The notes: generated from the sequence alone by a model not told the origin. Shown: positions 10,050 to 21,240, counted from the first letter of the stretch. The stretch: DNA of 64,000 nt from Antilocapra americana (GCA_007570785.1 ML660203.1:4845729-4909728); one strand, 5' to 3'. Program-made: numbers and translations.

Positions 10050-12390
10050 TAATAGGCAAATTTGGCCTTGGAGTACAGAATGAAGCAGGGCAAAGGCTAA
10101 TAGACCTTTGCCAAGAGAACGCACTGATCATAGCAAACACCCTCTTCCAACAACATAAGAGAAGACTCTACACATGGACATCACCAGATGGTAAACACTG
10201 AAATCAGATTGATTATATTCTTTGCAGCCAAAGATGGAGAAGCTCTATACAGTCAGCAAAAACAAGACTGGGAGCTGACCGTGGCTCAGATCATGAACTC
10301 CTTATTGTCAAAATCAGACTTAAATTGAAGAAAGTGGGGGAAACCACAAGACCATTCAGGTATGACCTAAATCAAATCCCTTATGATAATACAGTGGAAG
10401 TGAGAAATAGATTTAAGGGACTAGATCTGATAGACAGAGTGCCTGAAGAACTATGAACAAGGGTTCGTGCCATTGTACAGGAGACAGGAATCAAGACCAT
10501 CCCCAAGAAAAAGAAATGCAAAAAAGAAAAATGGCTGTCTGAGGAGGCTTTACAAATAGCTGTGGAAAGAAGAGAAACCAAAAGCAAAGGAGAAAAGGAG
10601 AGATATACCCACTTGAATGCAGAGTTCCAAAGAAGAGTAAGGAGAGATAAGAAAGCCTTCCTTAGCCATCAATGTAAAGAAATAGAGGAAAACAATAGAA
10701 TAAGAAAGGCTAGAGATCTCTTCAAGAAAATTAGAGATACCACGAGAATACTTTATGCAAAGATGGGCTCAATAAAGGACAGAAATGGTATGGACCTAAC
10801 AGAAGTAGAGGATATTAAGAAGTGGCAAGAAAACACAGAAGAACTATATAAAAAAGATCTTCATGACCCAGATAATCACGATGGTGTGATCACTCAGCTA
10901 GAGCCAGACATCCTGTAATGTGAAGTCAAGTGGGCCTTAAGAAGTATCACTATGAACAAAACTAGTGGAGGTGATGGAATTCCAGTTAAGCTCTTTCAAA
11001 TCCTAAAAGATGATGCCATGAAAGTGCTGTACTCATTATGTCAGCAAAGTTGGAAAACTCAGTAGTGGCCACAGGATTGGAAATGGTCAGTTTTCATTCC
11101 AATCCCAAAGAAAGGCAATGACAAAGAGTGCTCAAACTACTTCACAATTGTACTCATCTGACGCACTGGTAAAGAAATGCTCAAAATTCTCCAAGCCAGG
11201 CTTCAGCAATATGTGAAACATGAACTTCCAGATGTTCAAGCTGGTTTCAGAAAAGGCAGAGGAACCAGAGATCAAATTGCCAACATCCGATGGATCATCA
11301 AAAAAGCATAAGAGTTCCAGGAAAACATCTATTTCTGCTTTATTGACTATGCCAAAGCCTTTGACTGTGTTCAGTTCAGTTCAGTCACTGAGAAGGGAAT
11401 ACCAGATCACCTGACCTGCCTTTTGAGAAATCTGTATGCAGGTCAGGAAGCAACAGTTAGAACTGGACATGGAACAACAGACTGGTTCCAAATAGGAAAA
11501 GGAGTACGTCAAGGCTATATATTGTCACCCTGCTTATTTAACTTATATGCAGAGTACATCATGAGAAATGCTGGGCTGGAGGAAGCACAAGCTGGCATCA
11601 AGTTTGCCAGGAGAAATATCCATACCTCAGATATGCAGATGACACCACCCTTATGGCAAAAAGTGAAGAAGAACTAAAAAGCCTCTTGGTGAAATTGAAA
11701 GAGGAGAGTGAGAAAGTTGGCTTAAAGCTCAACATTCAGAAAACAAAGATCATGGCATCCGGTCCCATCATTTCATGGCAAATAGATGGGGAAACAGCGG
11801 AAACAGTGGCTGACTTTATTTCTCTGGGCTCCAAGATCACTGCAAATGGTTGTTGTAGCCATGAAATTAAAAGATGCTTACTCCTTGGAAGGAAAGTTAT
11901 GATCAACTTAGATAGCATATTAAAAAGCAGAGACATTACTCTGTCAACAAAGGTCCATCTAGTCAAGCCTATGGTTTTTCCAGTGGTCATGTATGGATGT
12001 GAGAGTTGGACTACAAAGAAAGCTGAGCACAGAGGAATTGATGGTTTTGAACTGTGGTGTTGAAGAAGACTCTTGGGAGTCCCTTGACCTGCAAGGAGAT
12101 CCAGCCAGTCCATCCTAAAGATCAGTCCTGGGTGTTCGTTGGAAGGACTGATGCTGAAGCTGAAACTCCAATACTTTGACCACCTGACGTGAAAAACTGA
12201 CTCCTTTGAAAAGACCCTGATGCTGGGAAGGATTGAGGGCAGGAGGAGAAGGGGAGGACAGAGGATGAGATGCTTATATGGCATCACTGACTCAAGAAAC
12301 ATGTGTTTGGGTAGACTCCAGGAGCTGGTAATGGATGGGGAGGCCTGGCATGCTGCGGCTCATGAGGTCACAGAGTCGGACATGACTAAA
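10050..12390 (+). pseudogene. BovB reverse transcriptase pseudogene
   Basis: BovB encodes an endonuclease-reverse transcriptase that copies its RNA at nicked target DNA. Here the endonuclease part is mostly deleted. Recognisable RT-side pieces are 10562-10918 (118 codons ending at a TAA near the 'ETEELYKK' region), 11423-11677 (containing GVRQG and LSPCLFNLY) and 11653-12063 (ESEKVGLKLNIQKTKIM, then VMYGCESWT). The catalytic YADD codons survive at 11632-11643, but a 1-nt loss just upstream puts them out of frame with GVRQG. A stop at 12061 replaces a tryptophan codon before 'RRLLGVP'. The frame is broken in at least four places, so it is not functional. Antisense frames over the same DNA are shadows. 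Confidence 0.9.
11370..11387. repeat. Filler DNA matching the BovB tail in inverse orientation
   Basis: ttcagttcagttcagtca (11370-11387) replaces RT coding sequence and is the exact reverse complement of 12391-12408 at the 3' end of the same element. Confidence 0.9.
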
Positions 12391-12417
12391 TGACTGAACT
12401 GAACTGAACTGAGGTAG

Positions 12418-13335
12418 AGATGGCCTGAGAAAAGTACATCAAGCGTTTAAGAATAAGTGATACTGCAGAACTGGGAACACTACATACAGCCCCCAGGGAT
12501 GGTCTGTGAGGCACAAGACAATGGTTTATGAGTTTGAAGGATGACATAATAACACTTTGTAAAATTGTAAAGAGCCACTGAAATATGCTGTCTTCTTCTT
12601 TTCTTCTTCTCGCTTGAAGCGTAACATGAAAGTAGATATTAGATACTCATAGCCAATATGGTACCAATAGGGGTATTGGGATCTATTGCTTTAAACTTTG
12701 CTGTGCCTGTTTAATACTTGAATTCAAGTATTTTATGAAGGAAAAAACTTATTTGATATATGATTATAAATTAGTAACACCAGTTTCATAAGCCATAATA
12801 AATAGTCTCAATGAATTTTATGTAAACTATTAAAAAACTTTTGTTAAGATAAAGATACTTTCTTTGATCTGAGAAATAATTTAAAGTGGGTGTAAGCAAA
12901 TTGGCCCTCTCATAGATAAAAAATAGCAAACTTATGGGGAAACAATTTGGCTATAAACTATTCAGCTAAAAACTAACACAGTAATTCAAGATCAGATTAT
13001 ATATAGGAAATATATCTAAATATGTAAATAAGCTATATGCACTCAGATACTATATCCTGAAAAATAAATTCATTAGTATGAAAAAGTATACCATGACACA
13101 CAGTTTAAATCACACTTTGTGATCATTTTAATGTGTAACTTTTATTAGACAGAATAAATTACCTAGAATTAAGGATATACCATGAATTTTGAAACATCTA
13201 TTCACGTCGGCAATGTACCTAATGTTTTTCCATGGTGAAAAATGGTTTCCCAAAATAAAGATAGAAACAAATCTGCTTATACATGTTTTCTCTGACTTAT
13301 TTATTTCTGTCATTCATTTATTCACCTGCTCATTT
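12418..13335. other. Unlabelled AT-rich DNA
   Basis: No gene or confident repeat; many short TA- and A-rich stretches. Confidence 0.5.
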
Positions 13336-13387
13336 ACTATTCATTGAGTTCTCATTGAGCCCCTACTATGTGCCAAGTGTTGTATTT

Positions 13388-13414
13388 TATATATATATAT
13401 ATATGTATATATAA
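13388..13414. repeat. (TA)n microsatellite
   Basis: Imperfect TA run at the MIR 'cattttata' position, immediately upstream of a Bov-A2 insertion. Confidence 0.9.
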
Positions 13415-13446
13415 AAGACTGTTTCAATATATAATATACTGTGTAT

Positions 13447-13712
13447 GCTGCTGCTGCTGCTAAGTTACTTCAGTCGTGTCCGACTCTGTGCTACCCCATA
13501 GATGGCAGCCCACCAAGCTCTCCCATCCCTGGGATTCTCCAGGCGAGGACACTGGAGTGGGTTGCCATATCCATCTCCAATGGATGAAAGTGAAAAGTGA
13601 AAGTGAAGTTGCTCAGTAGTGTCCAACTCTTAGCGACCCCATGGACTACAGCCTACCAGGCTCCTCCATCCATGGGATTTTACAGGCAAGAGTACTGGAG
13701 TGGGTTGCCATT
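13447..13712 (-). mobile_element. Bov-A2 SINE (dimeric)
   Basis: Antisense dimer: a (GCT)n start, first monomer, the 'gaaagtgaaaagtgaaagtgaag' linker region and a second monomer. This arrangement is typical of pecoran Bov-A2. Confidence 0.93.
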
Positions 13713-13905
13713 ATACATTATATATATATGAAACTGTTTTAATTATTTTAATAACTGAAACGTAGGTATTATTTCTCCATTCTAGCAATGAAGAAAAATA
13801 AAGGCTTGGAAAGTTTAAAAATAGTTTCCTTACCTGGTAACTAATCTAGCCAGGATGCTAATTTAGATATTACTGAATTCACAATCTGAATTTTAACCAC
13901 AAGCT

Positions 13906-14331
13906 CATGGAAAATGAGCTCAAGTTTACATATGTTCCTATTACTATGTCACATGAAATGTATTATATGTAAAATCAAGAGAATGCCTCAATAGCCATGA
14001 ATTTTTCTAGACCTCAAGTGTGGTCTTATAGTATAGATGAAAATGCAAAATTGGTACCTATGTCAAATGTGTAGCAAAAGTTCTTTGGAAATATAAGTTC
14101 AATGTAAATATCTTGGTCTCAGTTTTCATTTTCCATTAAAATAACCTTCAGTGGTCTACTTTCCAGTTCAGTTTATGTGCCAGTTTAAGAATCACTGACC
14201 AATTCCTAACCTTTACAAGATATTCAGTATTTACTTGTTGAATACAAGGAACTCAATGAGAAGTTTGATTAACTTATGTTTTGTTAGATACCTATATCTA
14301 CCTATTCTTTTGTGTGATTTAGGTTCCCATA
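13906..14331. other. Unlabelled DNA
   Basis: No gene or confident repeat seen. Confidence 0.5.
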
Positions 14332-14573
14332 GAAACTCTAATATTTTGGCCACCTGATGTGAAGAACTGACTCACTGGAAAAGACCCTGATGTTGGGAAA
14401 GACTGAAGGCAGGAAAAGGGGACAACAGAGGATAATATGGTCAGATGGCATCACTGGTTCTATGGACATGAGTTTGAGTAAGCTCTGGGAGTTGGTGATG
14501 GACAGGGAAGCCTGGCGTGCTGCAGTCCATAGAGTCACAAGGAGTCGGATACAGCTGAGTGACTGAACTGAAC
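14332..14573 (+). mobile_element. BovB 3' end, 5'-truncated
   Basis: Last ~240 bp of BovB, from 'ttggccacctgatg' to 'gactgaactgaac'. Severe 5' truncation is usual for LINE copies. Confidence 0.88.
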
Positions 14574-14696
14574 CCATATTTACCATTACAGCTTTCCAGG
14601 TGGTGCTAATGGTAAACAACTCACCTGCCAGTGCAGGAAACTTAAGAGATGCGGGTTTGATCCCTAGGTGGGGAAAATCTCCTGGAGAAGAAATGG

Positions 14697-16146
14697 AACA
14701 AAATAGAAAGCCCAGAGATAAATCCACACACTTATGGACACCTTATCTTTGACAAAGGAGGCAAGAATATACAATGGAGAAAAGACAATCTCTTTAACAA
14801 GTGGTGCTGGGAAAACGGGACAGCCACTTGTAAAAGAATGAAACTAGAACACTTTCTAACACCATACAAAAAAATAAACTCAAAATGGATCAAAGATCTA
14901 ATCATAAAACCAGAAACTATAAAACTCCTAGAGGAAAACATAGGCAAAACACTCTCCGACATAAACCAAAGCAGGATTCTCTATGACCCACCTCCCAGAA
15001 TATTGGTAATAAAAGCACGAATAAACAAATGGGACCTAATTAAAATTAAAAGCTTCTGCACAACAAAGGAAACTATAAGCAAGTTGAAAAGGCAGCCTTC
15101 AGAATGGGGGAAAATAATAGCCAATGAAGCAATGGACAAAAAATTAATCTCAAAAATATACAAGCAACTCCTGCAGCTCCATTCTAGAAAAATAAACAAC
15201 CCAATCAAAAAGTGGGCCAAAGAACTTAACAGACATTTCTCCAAAGAAGACATAAAAATGGCTAACAAACACATGAAAAGATGCTCAACATCACTCAGTA
15301 TCAGAGAAATGCAAATCAAAACCACAATGAGGTACCACTTTACACCAGTCAGAATGGCTGCCATCCAAAAGTCTACAAGCAATAAATGCTGGAGAGGATG
15401 TGGAGAAAAGGGAACCCTTTTACACTGTTGGTGGGACTGCAAACTAGTACAGCCACTATGGAGAACAGTGTGGAGATTCCTTAAAAAACTGAAAATAGAA
15501 CTGCCATATGACCCGGCAATCCCACTGCTGGGCATACACACCAAGGAAACCAGAATTGAAAGAGACATGTGTACCCCAATGTTCATCGCCGCATTGTTTA
15601 CAATAGCCAGGACATGGAAGCAACCTAGATGCCCATCAACTGACGAATGGATAAGAAAGCTGTGGTACATATACACAATGGAATATTACTCAGCATTAAA
15701 AAAAATTCATTTGAATCAGTTCTACTCAGGTGGACGGAACTGGAGCCTATTATCCAGAGTGAAGTAAGCCAGAAGGAAAAACAAAAATACAGTATACTAA
15801 CACATATATATGGAATTTAGAAAGATGGTAACGAGAACCCTGCATGCGAGACAGCAAAAGGAACGCAGATGTATAGAACAGACTCGTGGACTCTGTGGAA
15901 GAGGGCAAGGGTGGGATGATATGGGAGAACGGCATTGAAACATGTTAATTATCATATGTGAAATCAGTCACCAGCCCAGGGTTGATGCTCGGGGCTGGTG
16001 CACCGGGATGACCCAGGGGGAGGGAGGAGGGAGGGAGGAGGGAGGGGGGTTCTGAAGGGGGAGCATATGTATACCCATGGCGGATTCATGTCAACGTATG
16101 GCAAAACCACACAATAAAGTAAAGAAAATTTAAAAAAAGAAGAAGA
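14697..16146 (+). mobile_element. Ruminant LINE-1, 5'-truncated, inserted in a SINE
   Basis: About 1.45 kb of the ORF2 3' part and the 3' UTR, ending with the G-rich segment typical of ruminant L1 (near 16010-16060) and an A-rich tail. Target duplication agaagaaatgg at 14686-14696 and 16147-16157. It must be younger than the SINE it interrupts. Confidence 0.94.
14838..15767 (+). pseudogene. LINE-1 ORF2 protein, C-terminal 309 codons
   Basis: LINE-1 ORF2p is the endonuclease-reverse transcriptase of LINE-1; only the part after the RT domain is present. The longest intact frame in the window. Residues 63-130 follow the family's 'INKWD..K.KSFC..KET' and 'KRQPSEW' order. A Cys-rich motif C-x3-C-x7-H-x4-C is complete at C184, C188, H196 and C201. 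The frame ends with [12 protein letters not shown] and a TAA at 15765. Endonuclease and RT domains are absent because the element is 5'-truncated, so the fragment cannot retrotranspose. The methionine at 14838 is internal to ORF2 and not a true start. The long minus-strand frame over the same DNA is a shadow. Confidence 0.93.
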
Positions 16147-16299
16147 AGAAGAAATGGCAACCCACTCCTGCATCTTTGCTTGGAGGATTCCATAGACAGA
16201 GGAAGGAGCCTGGTGGGCTACACAGTCCATAGGGTCACAAAGAGTTGGACACGACTGAAGTGACTTAGCACAACACCCAAAATTTACTCATTTAAAATC

Positions 16300-16462
16300 G
16301 CCAGCCCAGGATTGATGCTCGGGGCTGGTGCAGCGAGATTTCCCGGGGGGGAGGGAGGAGGGAGGGGGGACCCGGAGGGGAAGCATATGTAAACCCATGG
16401 TGATATCATGACAATGTATGGCAAAAACAATAATAAAAAAAAAAAAACCACAAAAAAAAAAA
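16300..16462 (+). mobile_element. LINE-1 3' UTR tail, second insertion
   Basis: Begins abruptly at 'gccagcccaggattgatgc', contains the G-rich segment (near 16343-16380) and ends in an A-rich tail. taaaatc at 16293-16299 and 16463-16469 is a likely target duplication. An extreme 5' truncation beside the previous SINE/LINE-1 nest. Confidence 0.85.
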
Positions 16463-16469
16463 TAAAATC

Positions 16470-17048
16470 ATGAGCACTGTCACTTCTGACCTGTATTTTA
16501 TTGCTATTAGAGGGATATTCCCGGAAGTTTAAAGTCAGTTCAGCAAATTTCCAAGATTTCACATATTTCTGTATTAATTATTTGATCAGTCTTTCTAACT
16601 TGATTTCTATTTTTATTCTTTGACTTCTCTCTGTTTAATAATCCTACACATGGTGTTAAGATAACCTCACTGGTTTTCATCCATTGGACAGACAATATTT
16701 GGTCAGATAATGAAAAGATTTTGCATTTAGGGTCCTAAATATTATTAGCAAACCAGGATCTGGACCCAAAACTATATGGCCTAATCAGATACAGATATTT
16801 CTAGAAAAATAGATTTAAGGAGAGATACAAACTCCCTGATACATCAGAAGATCCAGAAAAGAAGTGGCTGGAGCCAAGGAAGAGCCAGAAAAATCTGAGG
16901 CTCACACCTTCTTTATTTTTCCTTAAACACTAAGGATAGGTCTCCCTTGTCTGCTTTCAATGCAATTCCTCAATCTCTGATGCAGTGCTAGTTATTCCAA
17001 TTAAGTATTCACATTTTGAAGATAAAGAGCATGTTTTTTCTCCATTCA
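16470..17048. other. Unlabelled DNA
   Basis: No gene or confident repeat seen. Confidence 0.5.
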
Positions 17049-17758
17049 TATTTTTTTCCTTTGTTAGAAATTTATTTTTTAATTGAAGGATAATTGCTTT
17101 ACAGAATTTTGTTGTTTTTTGTCAAACCTCCACATGAATTAGCTATAGATGTACATATATCCCCTCCCTTTTGAATCTCTCTCCCATCTCCTTCCCCATC
17201 CCACCCTCTAGATTGATACAGAGCCCCTCGTTGAGTTTCCTGAGACATACAGCAAATTCCTGTTGGCTATCTATTTTACATATGGTAATGCAAGTTTCCA
17301 TGTTACTCTCAACATACATCTCACTCTCTCCTCCCCTCCCCTCTCCCCATGTCCATAAGTCTATTCTCTATGTATGTTTCTCCATTGCTGCCCTGTAAAG
17401 AAGTTCTTCAGTACCATTTTTCTAGATTCTGTATACATGTGTTAGTATGTGATATTTATCTTGCTCTTTCTGACTTACTTCACTCTGTATAGTAGGCTGT
17501 AGGTTCATCTACCTCATCAGAATTGACTCAAATGTGTTGCTTTTAATGGCTGAGTAATACTCCATTGTGTATATGTACCATGACTTCTTTATCCATTCAT
17601 CTTTCAGTGAACATCTAGGTTACTTCCCTGTTATAGCTATTGTAAACAGTGCTGCGATGAGCAATGGGATGCATGTATCGTTTTCAATTTTGGTTTCCCC
17701 AGGGTATATGCCTAGGAGTGGGGTTGCTGAGTCATATTGTGGTTTTATTCCTAGTGTT

Positions 17759-18263
17759 TTAAGGAATCTCCCTACCAGTCTTCCATAGTGGCTGCATCAA
17801 TTTACATTCCCACCAAGAGTTCAAGAGTATTCCCTTTTCTCCACACCCTCTCCAGCATTTATTGTTGGTAGACTTTTTGACGATGGTCATTCTGAATGGT
17901 GTGAGGTGACATCTCATCGTAGTTTTGATTTGCATTTCTCTAATAATGAGCGATGTTGAGCATCTTTCCATGTGCTTGTTAGCCATCTGTGTGTCTTCTC
18001 TGGTTAAATATCTGTTCAAGTCTTTTCCCCATTTTTTGACTGGGTTGTTTGTTTCTCTGGTATTGAGTTGGATGAGCTGCTTGTATATTTTGGGAATTAA
18101 TCCTTTGTCAGATGTTTCATTTGCTATTATTTTCTCCTATCCTGAGGGTTGTCTTTTCACCTTGCTTATAGTTTCCTTTGCTGTGAAAAAGCTTTTAAGT
18201 TTAATCAGGTATCACTTGTTTACTTTTGTTTTCATTTCCATTACTCTAGGAGGAGGGTCATAG
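17759..18263 (-). pseudogene. LINE-1 ORF2 C-terminal remnant, antisense
   Basis: The minus-strand frame at 17759-18019 contains [19 protein letters not shown] and the Cys-rich motif, but the motif histidine is replaced by asparagine (C-x3-C-x7-N-x4-C). The frame ends after about 86 codons; upstream ORF2 sequence continues to about 18263 in disrupted form. The loss of the histidine and the broken frame show neutral decay. RT and endonuclease domains are not present in this copy. The plus-strand frames of 73 and 112 codons over the same DNA are shadows. Confidence 0.88.
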
Positions 18264-18402
18264 AGGATCTTGCTTTGATTTATGGCATCAAGTGTTCTGC
18301 TTATATTTTCCTCGTTTTATAGTTTCTGGTTTTACATTTAGGTCTTTAGTCCATTTTGAGTTTATCTTTGTGTATGGTATTAGGAAGTATTCTAATTTCA
18401 TT

Positions 18403-18628
18403 CTTTTACCTTCTTCTTCCCTGGTGGCTCAGACAGTAAAGCATCTGCCTACAATGTTGGAGACACGGGTTCAATCCTTGGATCAGGAAGATATCCTGGA
18501 GAAGTAAATGGCAACCCACTCCAGTATTCTTGCCTAGAAAATCCCATGGATGGAGGAGCCTGGTAGGCTACAGTCCATGGGTTTTCAAAGAGCTGGACAC
18601 AACTTCACTTTCACTTTTCTGGTGTTAA
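18403..18628 (+). mobile_element. Bov-tA SINE with 19-bp target duplication
   Basis: Sense Bov-tA inserted in the antisense LINE-1. gaagtattctaatttcatt is repeated exactly at 18384-18402 and 18629-18647. The left copy runs on with LINE-1 sequence for a few bases before the SINE head, so the exact left boundary is soft. Confidence 0.93.
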
Positions 18629-18822
18629 GAAGTATTCTAATTTCATTTGTTTCCATGTAACTGTCCAGTTTTCCCAGCAGCATTTACTGAAGAGGCTCTC
18701 TTCGGCCCATTGTATATTCTTCCCTTCTTTGTCAAAAATAAGGTACCCATAGGTGCATGGGTTTATTTCTGGGCTTTTTATCTTTTTCCATTGGTCTATA
18801 TTTCTGTTTTTGTACCAGATCT

Positions 18823-19592
18823 TTTAATCCTGGAAAATGACCACTCACCTAGCTTGATTTTTAAAAAATTCAACAACAAAAAAGTCACACAACAAATCCC
18901 CTTGGGTTCCATTGGTCATAATTTGATTATATGTTCATCTCTGAATGAATTTCAGTGATAATGGAGAAAAAGAAGTAATATGGTTGATGTAAGCCAGTCT
19001 GGACCCACATCTACAATTGAGGATGGGGTCCATCCTTACCTACATACAAAAGTGAAAATGGCAAAGAAGTTAATCTCTCAAAGTAGAATCAAGATATTAT
19101 GAATAGTTGGAGAGAAAAAATAGTTTACAATGAAGCATGATGCTAATAAAACTACTCAGATATGCATACACCTAGGAGTATTTGATTTTGTTAGCATTTG
19201 AAACCCACATACCCCAAACTGCTATAATCTGATGTCCAAATTCTCGTGTTTTGTAAAACTTAGTTTTATGCAAGCACGTATTCCCCACAAATTGTAGTTC
19301 CTAAGCAAGTTTTACATTAGTTATTATAATTTGCAAGAAGGCATGTTTACCTACCTTGTCTCTGGTCTGCCTTTAGCCTGGTGCTTCAGCATCTGACTGC
19401 AGCTTTTTGCTGGTGAATATGCATCCCTGTTCTGCATGATGGTAGGCTTATTTGTTGCTCTGTTCCACTGGATCAGTCCTTGTCCTTGCCTGCTTGTTGA
19501 CCATCCCATAAGAACCAATGAATTACTTTTAAGGAGCCATCAAGACCTTGGAATGTCATCCCAAATCCATCTCTATCTGTGACTCTGTTACT
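18823..19592. other. Unlabelled DNA
   Basis: No gene or confident repeat seen. Confidence 0.5.
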
Positions 19593-19600
19593 TCATTTAT

Positions 19601-19798
19601 TAGTTAGTGTTAATCACTCAATTGTGTCCAAAGCTTTGTGACCCCATGGACTGTAACCTTCCAGGAATTCTCCAGGCTAGAATACTGGAGTGGGTAGCCA
19701 TTCCCTTCTCCAGGGGATCTTCCAGACCCAGGCATTGAACTTGGGTCTCCTTCATTTCAGGTGGATTCTTTACTGTCTGAGCCACTGTGGAAGATCTA
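19601..19798 (-). mobile_element. Bov-tA SINE, antisense
   Basis: Complement of Bov-tA with some decay. tcatttat at 19593-19600 and 19801-19808 is a likely target duplication. Confidence 0.9.
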
Positions 19799-19808
19799 CC
19801 TCATTTAT

Positions 19809-21240
19809 AATGGGAAATAATAACATTTTCTCTACCGATATATTTAAGATGACATCAAATATAGAAATGGTATTTAATAATCTTTCTAGTTAATTGATAG
19901 TATCAAGTTAAAACTATCCATGTGAAATTTAAATATTAAATGTTTATTAGATGCAAATATTGATGTTTATAATATAATAACATGACTCTAGAGTCTGTGG
20001 TATGTTTTAAAACAAAAGATTATTGAAAATAGAAGTGTTACTACTAGCAATAGCACAATAGGAAACTGGTATAAGAAATGAAGAGCTTAGAGTGATGGGA
20101 AATTTCCTCAAAAAAAGAAAAAAGGGGGAGATTTTAAAATGCAGTCTTTCAGCTCATGATGATGGATGAATCTTTTGAAGCTGTATTATAAACACAAGGT
20201 GAGAATGGCATGGGGTGAGCCTGTGAATGAGACTAGAGATTTTGTTGGTGAGGATTCCCAACACACTTTGGAGAAGGATGTGTGGATGCCATGTTTTCAG
20301 TCTTTGGATTTGATTCTTTGGGCAGGAAGCCTTAGTAAACATACATTTCATGGGAACTTAGGAGGATCATTTGCCCCTTGGAATGAAGTTTCGATGGACA
20401 AAACCTTGTTTCTCAGGGTAAGATGTGGTTTAAAACATCCTGGAAAAATACACCTACACCTGATTCATTGGGGCAGCTCTGGCCAGGATACAGTTTCAGC
20501 TTGGCTTGAGCTGGCAGTCCAGATGTTCCCTGAGAACACAGCATATGCCCCTGGCTCTAGAGGAATCACTCACTATGCTTAACAATCCAAACAAAACCTT
20601 CTTTGTGAAAGGGGAAGAGAGAGTCAAGTTGCGATCCCAGCCCAGCTGCCAATCCCTCCCGGTTTGGGACCCTTTCTTGCTCTCCCCAGAGCTCCATCAA
20701 AAGTTGAGCAGAAACATTTGCCTCCCGGCACTGACTGTGTCAGAAGTCTGACAGCTTGTTTTTATATATATTTTGTTACACTTAAGTATGGGTACTGTTT
20801 TAAGGGAGAAATAAAGATGTAAGATGAAAAGTCTATTTGTTGGCTTTGCTTTGTAATTCTTTCTGTAGTCTTTTTTTTTTCAGCCCTAGCCAAGGCACAA
20901 CCATCAGGTGACTTTATTCCAAAGAAAGGCTTGTTTGAGGAGTGATCTATAGAAAGGATCAGAAAGTAGGAGGTATGATGAGCAAGTTTGGTAACTAGAA
21001 AAAAGAGGTTCTTCCTCCAAGTAAGGCTTTTCCTTAGACCCAGACTGAAGAAGTATCAGAGGGAATATTTGATCCCATTCCCCAAGGTCTTCACTTTCTT
21101 CTGATGATTCATTAAACCAGAGAGAAACTGGTGGAAATTAGGCTGTAGTAATAAGCTACAAAGTCACAGAAATAAAAGTGGCAATATTTATTTTTCTCTA
21201 TTTTGTCTACATCTTTTGGATATCTTAGATCTCTGGGAGT
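19809..21240. other. Unlabelled DNA with a 138-codon ORF
   Basis: The open frame 20166-20582 (138 codons) has no recognised domain, signal peptide or repeat match. An AATAAA lies at 20809. I see no splice or promoter evidence and treat the ORF as probable chance. Confidence 0.45.

Larger units (their letters stand above)
9792..12409 (+). mobile_element. BovB (RTE) LINE, internally deleted
   Basis: About 2.6 kb, the largest BovB copy here, with a 5' segment, reverse transcriptase region, C-terminal region and the typical tail of repeated 'ctgaa' units. The 8-bp tgaggtag occurs at 9784-9791 and 12410-12417, a possible target duplication. Near 10040 the sequence jumps from the 5' region straight to the part downstream of the endonuclease, removing several hundred bases. 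A second rearrangement at about 11370-11390 replaces part of the RT sequence. BovB of full length is about 3.2 kb. Confidence 0.93.
13336..13905 (-). repeat. MIR, antisense, split by TA tract and SINE
   Basis: The left part (about 13340-13393) reads 'cattgagcccctactatgtgcca'. The right part (about 13740-13905) carries 'gtaggtattatttctccattctag' and the downstream MIR order. A (TA)n tract and a Bov-A2 element fill the interval. Confidence 0.72.
14591..16273 (+). mobile_element. Bov-tA SINE interrupted by a LINE-1
   Basis: The SINE head and first half lie at 14591-14696. Its second half resumes at 16147-16273 from 'ggcaacccactcctg'. The LINE-1 at 14697-16146 lies between, bracketed by an 11-bp duplication of SINE sequence. 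Confidence 0.92.
17049..18822 (-). mobile_element. Ruminant LINE-1, antisense, 5'-truncated
   Basis: T-rich start at left, then the reverse complement of a 3' UTR and ORF2 C-terminal region, ending near 'tttttgtaccag'. Interrupted at 18403-18628 by a Bov-tA. The pyrimidine-rich part near 17320-17350 is the complement of the G-rich L1 segment. Confidence 0.93.

Noticed and set aside
9422..10093. 223-codon minus-strand frame
   Set aside because: Spans the SINE and the BovB 5' end antisense; a shadow of repeat sequence.
11736..12302. 188-codon minus-strand frame
   Set aside because: Exact antisense of the BovB C-terminal region.
14981..15676. 231-codon minus-strand frame
   Set aside because: Antisense shadow of the LINE-1 ORF2 C-terminus.
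20166..20582. 138-codon open frame as a gene
   Set aside because: No recognised domain, no upstream promoter or splice evidence, single exon; in 64 kb of six-frame sequence such a frame can occur by chance.
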